64,000 nucleotides of DNA from Deltaproteobacteria bacterium. GTDB taxonomy: Bacteria; JADJOY01. The stretch spans positions 1 through 64,000 of the forward strand of contig JADJOY010000012.1 in NCBI GenBank assembly GCA_016713535.1, written 5' to 3'. The notes beneath the pieces were generated by a model, which saw only the letters and a program-made list of their open reading frames with translations, did not search any database and was not told the origin of the DNA. The number at the start of each line of letters is the position of its first letter. Position 1 is the stretch's first letter. The translations under genes were made by a program, and so were the position numbers. Shown one piece after another: positions 1-8,596 of the stretch.

Positions 1-227
1 ACGCCGAGCGCTTCCTCGGTCCGGCGGGCTCGGACTGCGGCATCGCCAACGTCAACATCGGCACCTCGGGGGCCGAGATCGGGGGGGCCTTCGGCGGCGA
101 GAAGGACACCGGCGGCGGACGCGAGTCCGGCTCGGACTCGTGGCGCGCCTACATGCGGCGCGTCACCAACACCATCAACTACGGCGACGCGTTGCCCCTG
201 GCGCAAGGCATCCGCTTCGACGTCTGA
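1..227 (+). CDS. amaB: ALDH7-type aldehyde dehydrogenase, C-terminal fragment
   Basis: The reading frame enters at base 3 and ends at TGA 225-227, giving the last 74 residues of an aldehyde dehydrogenase of the ALDH7 (antiquitin, alpha-aminoadipic semialdehyde dehydrogenase) branch. The diagnostic C-terminus is present: a [17 protein letters not shown] stretch followed by [15 protein letters not shown]. In this family the enzyme oxidises alpha-aminoadipate semialdehyde (in equilibrium with piperideine-6-carboxylate) to alpha-aminoadipate in lysine breakdown, using NAD(P)+ in the cytosol. The catalytic cysteine and the Rossmann domain lie outside the window, so activity cannot be judged. The next gene starts 7 bases downstream in the same direction, so they may share a transcript. 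The symbol is by family only. Confidence 0.85.
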   Translation, partial: AERFLGPAGSDCGIANVNIGTSGAEIGGAFGGEKDTGGGRESGSDSWRAYMRRVTNTINYGDALPLAQGIRFDV

Positions 228-234
228 GGTCGAC

Positions 235-2286
235 ATGCTCGGGCAGTGGAGTTCGAGGAGCGCGCCGCGTCGCGCGCTTGCTTCGGTGTTCGCGTGCGTC
301 CCGTTGGTGGTGGCGCTCGCGGGAGCGGGCTGCGACGGCGGCAACGACCACGGCGGGTTCCACGACGATCCCACGCCGTTCAGGAGCCAAATCGACGAGC
401 GCTACGCGGCCTTCCTCGAGCAGTGCTCCACCGACGCCGCGATCCCGGGTAGCAGCATCCACGCGCAGGTCTGCGCCCTCGACCGCGGCACCAGCGCCCT
501 CGACGATCTCTCGCTCACCGCGACGCTGGCCAAGATGGACGCGCGCCAGGACACCGCGGACTTCGGGCTCGCGGCGATCGTGCGCATCCTCGCCAAGTAC
601 CGCGCGAGCCCTGGTGTGAGCGCCGAGCAGCTGGCGCGGATGGAGACGTCGACCCGCGACTTCAAGTACTGGATCGACGAGCCCGGCGCGGATGGAATGG
701 TGTACTGGTCCGAGAACCACTACGCTTCAACTCCCGCGGCGTTCGTCCTCTCGGTCGGCTGTACCCGGATACGGTCTTCACCAACTCCGGTCTCACCGGC
801 GCCGAGCTGCGCGCCAAGGCGAGAGTGAACATGGAGCGCTGGCTCGACTGGCGGCTGCGCTGGGGCTTCAGCGAGTTCCATTCGGACGTCTACTACAACG
901 AGGACGTCGCGCCGCTCCTCAACGTCGCCGACTTCGGCGGTGACGAGGCGCTCGCGGTGCGGGCGCGGATGGCGGTCGACCTCTTCCTCTACGACATGGC
1001 CCTCAACAACCACGAGGGCTTCTTCGGTGTCGCCCACGGTCGCAGCTACGTGAAGGACAAGACCCGCCGCGATGCCGAGGACACGGGCGGCATGATCTTA
1101 GCTCCGCGGCAAGGTTCGCTGGAGGGGAGAGTCCGGCAGCATTTCGGCGGTCACATGGTCGTCCGACACCTACCGCGTGCCGGCCGTGATCGAATCGGTG
1201 GGCAGCGCGCGCCCGCGCGGGCTCGAGACGCGCGAACGGATGGGGATCGACGTCGCCGACGGGCCGACCCTGGGGATCTCGTGGGACGACTACGACGACG
1301 GGGTGCTGTGGTGGACGATGGGGGCCTACGTCATGCCGCAGACCATCAACACCACGCTCGGCATGGCGCGCGACTGGCGACTCTTGAGGACCCCCAGAGC
1401 TTCTTCGATATTTCGCGTTCGCGATTCCGCCCTCGCCGGCGCTCGATCCCGCCCGACTTCGCAGTGGCGGCGCTGGCCGCTCACCGAGGGCTACGCGCCC
1501 GAGCAGGTCAACACCTACGCGTACCGGACACCCGAGGTGATGCTCGCCTCGGCGCAGGCATGGAAGCCCGCGACGCTCGGCGCGCAGACTCACACCTGGC
1601 AGGCGACCCTCGGCGACAGCGCGATCGTGTTCACCACCTATCCCGGTGACCTGCTCGAGAACGAGTTCGCGGGTCACTGGACCGGCGGCTGGCATCCGCG
1701 GATCGCCCAGAACCGCACCGCGGCGATCATCCTGAACGACCAGCCCCGTTACGAGAGCGGCATCGTGCAGGTGATCTCGGACGCACTCTTCCCGGACTAC
1801 ACCCACGCGTTCTTCCCGCGCGGCGAGTTCGACGAGGTCCGCGAGCAGGGCCAATGGGTGATGGCGCGCAAGGGCGACGGCTACGTCGCGCTCTACTCGA
1901 ACAACCCCGCGACGTGGGTGGCGGGCGACGAGTGGATCGACGAGGAGCTTCGCGCCGATGGCCGCTCGAACGTGTGGATCTGCGAGGTCGGCGACGAGAC
2001 CCAGTACGGGAGCTTCGACGCGTTCGTGCAGCAGGTCACGGCGGCGCTGGTGGTCGTCGCCGGTGACCTCACGGTCAGGTACGACTCGCCGGGACAGGGG
2101 CTCATGGACTTCTCGTGGACCGGGCCGCTTCTGGTCAACGGCACCGAGGTGCCGATCGGCCCGTACCCGCGCTACGACAGCCCCTATGCCGCGAAGGAGT
2201 ACGACGGCGCCGATCCTTACGTGATCCGCCGCGGCGGGCTCTCGCTGACCCTCGATCCCGCGAGCCTCACCCGCAGCGAAGGCTGA
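235..2286 (+). pseudogene. Exported lipoprotein, toroid-like, disrupted by several frameshifts
   Basis: ATG 235 follows a GAGG ribosome site. The N-terminus is a lipoprotein signal peptide (hydrophobic run, then LAGAGC at residues 28-33). The product would be about 680 residues but the frame breaks repeatedly: one base is lost around 720-750, the frame returns around 1095-1130, and at least two more shifts fall between 1380 and 1480, where fragments of sense appear in all three frames. Readable pieces include WSENHYA, ERWLDWRLRWGFSEFHSDVYY and TEGYAPEQVNTYAYRTPEV, which look like an alpha/alpha-toroid (heparinase or lyase-like) protein; I cannot name the family. The last 270 residues, from about 1480, are in one clean frame. 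A degraded gene is the simplest reading; clustered assembly errors are the alternative. Confidence 0.6.
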
Positions 2287-2308
2287 GCGGCGGCGCCGCC
2301 AACGCAGC

Positions 2309-2574
2309 GGGCGAGCTGGCGCTCGCCCCTACGAACAGCGACCCCGGTGTGCGTGTCGGTGCGGCCACGAGGCCGCCCGGGCTCGGGACCGATCGGCACG
2401 TGTGGGTTCCTCTCGCACGCGATCGACCCGCGCGCGCGTCCGTGTCGCGCGGGATACACCGGGCTGCGGGCGACCCCGGTGTGCGTGTAGGGGCGGCCGT
2501 GAGGCCGCCCGGGCTCGGGACCGGTCGGCGCCATTCGCGTCCGACCCTCGGCGGGCTCGCGCCCGCCGCTACAC
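2309..2574. repeat. Cluster of four REP-like GTAG hairpins between convergent genes
   Basis: The 319-base gap between two convergent genes holds no ORF but four hairpins. At 2309-2332, stem GGGCGAGC/GCTCGCCC reads GTAGG at its foot on the minus strand. At 2361-2376, the stem is GCGGCC/GGCCGC. At 2487-2511, GTAG is followed by stem GGGCGGCC/GGCCGCCC. At 2549-2574, the minus strand reads GTAGCGGCGGG with a paired arm. The second and third sit in nearly identical flanks of about 55 bases (2340-2397 and 2471-2527), so this is a duplicated module. GTAG at the foot of an imperfect palindrome is the signature of REP elements. The hairpins may also end transcription from both sides. Confidence 0.65.
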
Positions 2575-2605
2575 GGGCGCTGCGTAGCAGCGGCGCGCCC
2601 GGCCC

Positions 2606-3763
2606 TCACAGGATCGCGAGCGCGCAGGTCCCGCCGATCAGCAGGCCGACCATCAGCACATAGCCGCCGATCACCCGCCACGCACTGATCTCGTGGGCGC
2701 GCGCCTGCGCGAGGACGTTGACGACCAGCGCCCAGATCGTGCCGATGCTCGTGCCCACCAGCGGCACGAGCTGCAGCGGCGCTGCCGAGCCGGACGCGTA
2801 GCAGAGCGCCCGGAACGTGGTCTCCATCGAGCGCGCGCCGCCCACCAGCTTGAGCGACAGGTGGATCATGACCGTCCCCACGCCGAGGCTCATGAGCGCG
2901 CCAGCCAGCAGCATGAGCGGCACGCCGATCAGGAGCCCCGCTGGCCCGAGCATCGACTCGACCATGCGCGCGATCACGGTGGTCGCCATGGCCTCGGGAC
3001 CGAGCGCCTTGGCGGCACCGCTGGCCGGGTCGGCCGAAGGCGCGGAGGTGTCCGGGCTGGTCATCGCGAGCGCCTGCATCCGCTGCTCGAGCTCCTCGGG
3101 CGAGATCTGGCCCTCGTTCGCCTGACGCATCAGCTCGACGACGGCCTGGCCCTGCGCCTGCGCGTCGGCGCTCGGTGCGCCCGCCGCGGGAAGCTTGAGG
3201 TCGCCGAGCTCGTGCGCCATCGAGCGCAGCTCGCGACCGGCGAACCAGAACATGCCGATGTAGACCGGCAGGAACACCAGGTGCATCACCAGCACGTAGG
3301 TCAATGGCCGCGCTCCGCCCCCCTCGCGGCGCATGCTGGAGAAGGTCACGTTGGGGGCGAGCAGCACGTCACGCATGGTCGTGAAGAGCGCGCCGAGGTC
3401 GAACCAGCCGGTGGCGTTCTCCCAGGCCGGGCCGGCGCGCTCGTCGCTCGCCGGCGCGGTCGCGGCGCCGTCCTCGGCGTACACCGGCTCCTCCGGCAGT
3501 CGCGCGCCGCAGGAGCGGCAGAACACCGCCGAGTAGACGTTGATCGCGAAGCACGACGGGCAACGCGGCGCCGATGTCCGCAGCCGGTGCGCGACCGTGG
3601 CAGCCGACGCCGTCGGCTCGGCCGGCACGCTGGCCTCGGCGTCGGAGAGTGGCGCGGGCTCCTCGGGGGGCGCGGCCTTCGCCTGTTCCGGTAGGACGGC
3701 ACCGCACATCCGGCACATCCGATCCGCACGACCGTTGAGCGTTCCGCACGCGGGGCATTGCAT
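2606..3763 (-). CDS. YIP1-family membrane protein with two N-terminal zinc ribbons
   Basis: 385 residues. Two zinc-ribbon knuckle pairs open the protein: CPACG...CRMCG at residues 3-21 and CPSC...CRSCG at about 69-87, separated by an Ala/Pro/Glu-rich linker. From about residue 120 it matches the Yip1-domain layout, with several hydrophobic helices (around 155-180, 265-305 and 320-385). Yip1-domain proteins of bacteria are integral inner-membrane proteins of unknown biochemical role; zinc-ribbon fusions to them are common. The cytosolic ribbons probably bind one zinc each and mediate protein contacts. The gene is monocistronic, convergent with the disrupted lipoprotein gene and followed by REP-like hairpins. 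The start is set by the ribbon beginning at residue 3. Confidence 0.8.
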   Translation of the reverse strand: MQCPACGTLNGRADRMCRMCGAVLPEQAKAAPPEEPAPLSDAEASVPAEPTASAATVAHRLRTSAPRCPSCFAINVYSAVFCRSCGARLPEEPVYAEDGAATAPASDERAGPAWENATGWFDLGALFTTMRDVLLAPNVTFSSMRREGGGARPLTYVLVMHLVFLPVYIGMFWFAGRELRSMAHELGDLKLPAAGAPSADAQAQGQAVVELMRQANEGQISPEELEQRMQALAMTSPDTSAPSADPASGAAKALGPEAMATTVIARMVESMLGPAGLLIGVPLMLLAGALMSLGVGTVMIHLSLKLVGGARSMETTFRALCYASGSAAPLQLVPLVGTSIGTIWALVVNVLAQARAHEISAWRVIGGYVLMVGLLIGGTCALAIL

Positions 3764-3970
3764 GGCGATCGCTTTCTTCCGGTGACGAAGGTCAGCCCGA
3801 AAACCTCAGCCGCGTTCTACTGCGACCGACGATCCGCCGTGATCTCGCGGGGTACTCGGAACGCCGGCCCTCGCCGTACGGTGTAGTACGACTGCGGGCC
3901 GGCGTCCTGCGTTCCCGCGATCTGACGGCGGCTTGTCGGTCTCGTTACGAGCTCGTCTGAGGTTTCCGGC

Positions 3971-5758
3971 TCAGTTCAGAAGTCCGGACGTGGAGGACGA
4001 GCCGGTATCGTCCCCGTCGGTCGGCCCGTCCAGCGCCGTGGGTGGCTGGATCGCTTGCAGGCTGAGTGCCGCCTGCTCCTGGACGTCCAGATCGCCGTCG
4101 GTGCAGGCGGTGGCGAGCGCGGTCATCACCTCGGGCGCCGTGGCTCCCACGCGCCGCGCGAGCCGCGCCGTGCGTGCCCGCACGGCAGCGCTCGGATGGG
4201 CGAGGGCCGCGGCGAGCGCAGGCGCGATGCCGGCGCTCATCGCCGCGAGAGCCTCCTCGATCGTGCTCGCCACCTCGGCGTCGCGATCGTCGAGCGCGGC
4301 CACGAGCTGGCTCGCCGCGGTCTCGGCGGCGGCGCCGAGGCGCTGGAAGATCGTCGCCGCGTGGCGGCGCGTCTCGACGCGATCGGAGCGAAGTAGCACC
4401 AGGATCGACGGGATCGCGCGCGCGCCGATCCGGCCCAGCGCGTGCGCCGCGTAGACCCGCGTGTCCTCGCGCTCCGCTTGCGACGCCACGAGCTCGGCCA
4501 GCATCGGCGCCGCCGGACCCGCCGCGGGGCCGACCAGCTCGAGCGCGGCGACCGCCCAGTAGCGCACCTCCGGATCGGAGTCCTCGAGCGTCTGCACCAG
4601 CACCGGGACCGCCCGCGCGCCGAGCTCGGCGAGTCCCTGGACGCCGCGGAAGCGGCGCTCCTCGTCTGGGTCGCGCAGGCGGATCAGGTTCTTGTCGATC
4701 GCGCGCCGCAGCTCGGCGACGCCGAGGATCTCCGGCGCGGTGGCCGCCTCCTGAGAGCGCGGCCGGCGCTTCGCACCGACGGCCCCGCGTCGCCGGCGCC
4801 GGACGTGTGCGATGAGCCAGACCGTCGCGAGCATCGCGCCCGCGCCGGAGAGCGCCGACACCGCCCAGCCCGCCGAGATCGGCAGCACCAGCCACGTGCC
4901 GTGCACCGGCGGCTGGGGCGTCGCGGGAGCGGGTGCCGCGCTCGGCGGAGGTTCGGGCGGTGGGGGCGGCTCGCCGATCGCGTCGAGGGCGCCGCGCGCG
5001 GCGTGCTGGACCCCGGTGTTGGGGTCGGTGAGCGCCTTCTGCAAGCGCTCGCGCGCGCCCTCGGCGCGCGGCCCGATCGCGCCGAGCGTGAGCGCCGCGG
5101 CCTCCCGGCGCCGCACCACCGGCGAGTCGAGCGCAACGACGAGCTGCGGCACCGGTGTCTCGCCGCGCGCCGCGATCTGCTCGACGAGGGTCGTGCGGAC
5201 CAGCTCGTCGACGTCGCCGAGGGCATCGATGAGACCGTCCGAGACCGCCCACCACGGCGGCGCCAGGGTGCCGAGAGTCTGGGCGGCGGCGCGCCGCACG
5301 CCGGCGTCGGGGTCGTGGAGAGTGGCCATCAGCGAGCTGACGGCGATCCGCCGCGCGTCGTCGCCGTAGGCGCTGAGCGCCTCGGCCGCGATCTGCCGCA
5401 CGCGTGGGTTCCAGTGCTCGAGCTGAGCGAGCCGCTCGCCGATCGAGACCTTGGGCCGCCGCGACGGCGCGGGGGAGGAGTCGCTCGCGGGGGACGGCGA
5501 GCGAGGACCGGGCTTGCGCGGCTCGGCGGCCTCGGAGGTCGTCACCAGCGCCGCGAGAGAGACCGCGCTCGCGAGCGCGCGGAGCACGCGCGACGCGCTC
5601 GCGGGTCGGTGACGGGCGAGAAGGGATCGCGGGCGAAGGCAGGCGCGCACGAAGCGCTCCGACGGCTCGGACGAGTAGGGGCGCGGACATCTTGCCGTGC
5701 CGCGCGCGGTGGGGTCCAGTGCGGCCGCGAACGCGCTCGCGCGCTCGACGACCTTCAT
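3971..5758 (-). CDS. HEAT-repeat protein with one central membrane helix
   Basis: Two arrays of HEAT/PBS-lyase-like repeats (pattern: D P D x x V R x x A A x x L G) flank a Pro-rich linker and one strong membrane helix (TWLVLPISAGWAVSALSG onward), followed by a basic RRRRRG stop-transfer. A hydrophobic, signal-like segment (LASAVSLAALV) precedes the first array, which would put that array in the periplasm and the second in the cytosol. HEAT arrays are protein-binding scaffolds; no catalytic motif is seen. The frame is open up to 5872. I place the start at ATG 5758 because a GGGGGGCGTGAG stretch sits just before it, but a later GTG near the signal-like segment is equally possible. Divergent from the barrel gene at 5963. 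Confidence 0.7.
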   Translation of the reverse strand: MKVVERASAFAAALDPTARGTARCPRPYSSEPSERFVRACLRPRSLLARHRPASASRVLRALASAVSLAALVTTSEAAEPRKPGPRSPSPASDSSPAPSRRPKVSIGERLAQLEHWNPRVRQIAAEALSAYGDDARRIAVSSLMATLHDPDAGVRRAAAQTLGTLAPPWWAVSDGLIDALGDVDELVRTTLVEQIAARGETPVPQLVVALDSPVVRRREAAALTLGAIGPRAEGARERLQKALTDPNTGVQHAARGALDAIGEPPPPPEPPPSAAPAPATPQPPVHGTWLVLPISAGWAVSALSGAGAMLATVWLIAHVRRRRRGAVGAKRRPRSQEAATAPEILGVAELRRAIDKNLIRLRDPDEERRFRGVQGLAELGARAVPVLVQTLEDSDPEVRYWAVAALELVGPAAGPAAPMLAELVASQAEREDTRVYAAHALGRIGARAIPSILVLLRSDRVETRRHAATIFQRLGAAAETAASQLVAALDDRDAEVASTIEEALAAMSAGIAPALAAALAHPSAAVRARTARLARRVGATAPEVMTALATACTDGDLDVQEQAALSLQAIQPPTALDGPTDGDDTGSSSTSGLLN

Positions 5759-5962
5759 CTCACGCCCCCCAGAGCGGTACCGCGGACGCGGGCGCCTGGC
5801 GGTCGGCCGCCCAGAGCCGGCGAACCACTCCGTTCCGGAAGCGAACGGTGGTGGGTCCATGAACGTGCGCACGGTCGCGGGCGCCCACCAGCCGCACCCA
5901 TCGACCCTCTGAGCGACCGCGGTAGAAGGCTTCGCGAGCGATGCGGGTTAGGATCGTGCCCC

Positions 5963-6685
5963 ATGAACACGCGGAAGTGGGGCGTCGCCCTGATCGTCAT
6001 CGTGGTCCTCGGGGTCGCGCCGCGCCTGGCGCGTGCCGAGGCGACCGAGGACTGGAACCTCGTCGGCGCCTTCGGGACCGACTTCCCGCTCGAGGTGGGC
6101 GGTGGCCTGCGGGTCGAGATGCCGTACCACCTGGAGGTCCAGGGAACCGTCGGCTTCCTCCCGGAGGGCTACTCCGACGTCGCGAACGACGTCGGGCAGC
6201 AGTTCGGCGACTACGACGACACCACCGCGCGCCTCATCGACCAGACGTTGCAGGACGCGCTGGTCTTCCGCGGCCTCGTCGGATGGCACCCCTTCGGGGG
6301 CGGGTTCTTCGTGCAGGTCGGTTACTCGCACATCGGAGTCACCGGCGACGTGGACCTGCGCGACCTCGCGAACTCGTTCCTGCCGGGGAGCGGCCTCGGT
6401 GGGCTCTTGCCCGGGAACCCGATCGTGAACGGCGACGCCAGCATCGAGCAGGTCCAGGGCCTCGTCGGCTACGAGTGGGAGCTGGGGAGCAACCTCGTGG
6501 TGCGCGGTGCCCTCGGATTCGTCTACACGTTCGGCGCGAGCGCACACCTCGACGTCGCGCAGCTCGACTTGCCTGCACCCGCCGATCGGTTGATCGCCCA
6601 AGGGGAGGATTACGTGGCGTCGATCTTCACGGACTACTTCCACGTGCCGACCGCGACCCTCGAGATCGGCTACCGGTTTTTCTGA
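5963..6685 (+). CDS. Outer-membrane beta-barrel protein
   Basis: 240 residues with a clear signal peptide (MNTRKWGVALIVIVVLGVAP, cleavage after ARA). The mature part alternates polar and hydrophobic residues, with repeated aromatic girdle pairs (VGWHPFGGGFFVQVGYSHIGV, LVGYEWELGSNLVVRGALGF), and ends ...GYRFF. A C-terminal phenylalanine is the Bam-complex recognition feature of outer-membrane barrels. Size fits an 8-stranded barrel. No specific family can be named. AGGA lies about 10 bases upstream of the ATG. It is transcribed away from the HEAT-repeat gene, so the 204 bases between them hold both promoters, though I see no consensus site there. Confidence 0.75.
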   Translation: MNTRKWGVALIVIVVLGVAPRLARAEATEDWNLVGAFGTDFPLEVGGGLRVEMPYHLEVQGTVGFLPEGYSDVANDVGQQFGDYDDTTARLIDQTLQDALVFRGLVGWHPFGGGFFVQVGYSHIGVTGDVDLRDLANSFLPGSGLGGLLPGNPIVNGDASIEQVQGLVGYEWELGSNLVVRGALGFVYTFGASAHLDVAQLDLPAPADRLIAQGEDYVASIFTDYFHVPTATLEIGYRFF

Positions 6686-6790
6686 GGGTTGGGCGCGCGC
6701 CCGCACCCTGCGGGAACGAGCTACCCAAGCGCGCCCGGCGTCGGTTGACGCGGGCGCGCGGCGTCGAGAATAGTCCGGCCGCTTCACCAC

Positions 6791-6867
6791 GCGCCCGTAG
6801 CTCACCTGGATAGAGCATCGGACTTCGAATCCGAGGGTCGGGGGTTCGAATCCCTCCGGGCGCGCCA
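6791..6867 (+). tRNA. tRNA-Arg (anticodon TCG)
   Basis: A full cloverleaf can be folded. The acceptor stem GCGCCCG (6791-6797) pairs with CGGGCGC (6857-6863), followed by discriminator G and an encoded CCA (6865-6867). The D-stem is GCTC/GAGC. The anticodon stem TCGGA/TCCGA closes the loop CTTCGAA, giving anticodon TCG for codon CGA. The T-arm is GGGGG TTCGAAT CCCTC with the usual TTCGA. A 13-base-pair palindrome starts 19 bases after the CCA. Sites beside tRNA genes are common integration points, but I see no integrase or repeated 3' end of this tRNA in the window. Confidence 0.97.
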
Positions 6868-6885
6868 CGTTCAATTCGCTGGTGA

Positions 6886-6913
6886 CATCCGGCACCTCGT
6901 GAGGTGCCGGATG
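6886..6913. repeat. 13-bp palindrome after tRNA-Arg, related to one at 11.1 kb
   Basis: CATCCGGCACCTC (6886-6898) is followed by GT and the exact reverse complement GAGGTGCCGGATG (6901-6913). It could end tRNA transcription, but no T-tract follows. A slightly decayed copy lies at 11102-11129 (AGGCACCTCGCGAGG then GTGCCGGATGA), next to a gene remnant. The pair frames the cytochrome and the broken molybdopterin gene. Confidence 0.6.
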
Positions 6914-7087
6914 ATGCTCATCGAGCCGCGCTTGGCTCGGCGGTCGGCGGGGCACTGGTTCGTCGATGCGGGCGAGCCAGCGGCGTGTGCTCTCGAGGGG
7001 CGAACTCGGGACAGCGGCTCGATTTGCGGGTCGCTGGCTGGTAAGCGCCGGCTGAACCAGGAGCCCGGCTCAGGCGGATCCGCTGGC

Positions 7088-7630
7088 TCAGTGGCCAGCC
7101 GTCGAGAGTCGCCGCCAAGTAGGCTCGTCCACGACCTCCTGCCGATAGGCTGCATGACACTCGACGCAGGTCCGCAGCGTCGCGGCGAGGGCGCTGTTGA
7201 CGCCGGTGCGGTCGCCACGTTGCGCGGCAGCGGTGATCGTGCCCGCCGTTCGATGGAACCCGAGCGCCTTCTCGGTGAAGCCAGGAGTCGCGGAGCCCAT
7301 GTGCTGGCACATCTGCGCCATCGCGTCCGAATGGCCGATTCGAAGCGTCGCCCTCTCGACGGCCGGCATGTCGTTCGCGGCGATCGCGGCGACGATCTCC
7401 TGCACCGCGGCGAGGTGGTCACGCATGTTCGACTTTTGGTGCTCGGCCATCATGGCCGTGAGCCGCAGCGCTGTCCGGGTATCGACGGCTTCTGCCGCTG
7501 CGCTCGGCTGTGCCGGCGACGCAACCGTGGGCGGAGATTTCCCCTCCGCAGCGAGGGCGGCTCGGTCGACCGGCGAGAGTGCGAGGCCCACCAGACAGAA
7601 CATGGATGACATCGTTCGGATGAGGTTCAT
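7088..7630 (-). CDS. Class II cytochrome c (c'/c556-like), exported
   Basis: 180 residues from ATG 7630, preceded by an AAAGGAT ribosome site 8 bases upstream; an ATG three codons earlier lacks that spacing. A signal peptide (MFCLVGLALSPVDRAALAAE) is followed by a helical, Met/His/Ala-rich region. The single heme site is CVECHAAYR near the C-terminus, at about residue 160. A four-helix bundle with CxxCH close to the C-terminal end is the hallmark of class II cytochromes c. The product would be a periplasmic monoheme electron carrier or gas-binding protein. It stands alone on its strand; the downstream neighbour is the tRNA, and the gene upstream is the broken molybdopterin oxidoreductase on the other strand, for which it could once have been an electron partner (inference). 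Confidence 0.75.
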   Translation of the reverse strand: MNLIRTMSSMFCLVGLALSPVDRAALAAEGKSPPTVASPAQPSAAAEAVDTRTALRLTAMMAEHQKSNMRDHLAAVQEIVAAIAANDMPAVERATLRIGHSDAMAQMCQHMGSATPGFTEKALGFHRTAGTITAAAQRGDRTGVNSALAATLRTCVECHAAYRQEVVDEPTWRRLSTAGH

Positions 7631-8596
7631 GGCGACCATCCTTTCGTCGTGCGCGCCTTCGAACGCAGCAATGATCGTGCCTCACGCTAGCGCGGGGCGG
7701 TTTCGCTCCATCCTCGGTCGAAGAGGCGCCACGCGCCGCGCCCCGGTGCCCTCGCGTCGCAGTCCGACGTCACGACCCGCGCTCGCCGACCCGGCGAACC
7801 GAGCGGTTGCGTCTGGTCTCGTACACACCCACGGCGTTCACTCGTGCATTTCCGGGCTCACTGACGTTCGCGGCCCGCCCGCCCGTGTGAGTCGTATCGA
7901 ACCTGGAGGTAGCGACGCCATCGCGAACAGCCACGCCAACCTGCGCTATCGGATCGCGCTCGTGATGGTGCCGGCGATCGCACCACCGATCGCACGAACC
8001 GCCAATCCTCGAACGCGGGTGCCTTCCTCGACGGAGTGAACGTCGCCTCGGTCGCGCTCATGGCCGTGGTATTGGCCCCGGGATCAGATTCGCCGCGCCG
8101 AGCAGGTCTGAAGCCCGTCCTGTTCTGCAGGATGTTACCCGCGGCGCGCTGGTGCCCGAGCGCTGACAGCCGATCCTGACCGAAAGCCGGCGGCATGCAG
8201 CCTGCGGCGCCTCCAGGGACCAGCGTGCGCATCGGAGACGGAGCCCGTCTCTGTGGAGCGCCGAAGCCGCCGACGAGCCACTGCCCCGGTCACCCCGCGA
8301 GCGGGATTTTCGTGTCGCAGCCGACCCATTTCCTATAGAAACGGGTACATCCGGTTCCAACTTGGAGTCATCGGGCGCGCCACGAGTAACCCGCTTCACA
8401 TCGCGCGCCTCCTCCTTGTGCGGGTCGAGGAGCTCGACGGGCCACGCGCTGCGCGCGTGCGGTCGAGCGGTGAGCCGTAAGGCCGGCCGTTCATCGGCCT
8501 TCGTGAGCGTGGCCACGCTCGCGGTCGGGCGACGATGATGGCCGTACGGTGATCGGGCGGCCGCCGAGCGCCCGGTCCCTCGACGAGGCACGGTCA
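7631..8596. other. 966-base stretch without a supportable gene
   Basis: Open frames here are short or lack any recognisable pattern, and none has a convincing ribosome site. The stretch is locally richer in A and T than the rest, for example around 8310-8350. I see no tRNA, terminator or REP-like hairpin. It separates the divergent cytochrome and molybdopterin genes and may hold remnants too decayed to read. Confidence 0.4.

Noticed and set aside
6791-6867. tRNA-Arg as an attachment site with a duplicated 3' end
   Set aside because: No second copy of its last 20 bases and no integrase in the window.
7640-8596. Transposase remnant in the 966-base gap
   Set aside because: Some short frames look faintly transposase-like, but nothing could be matched to a family with confidence.
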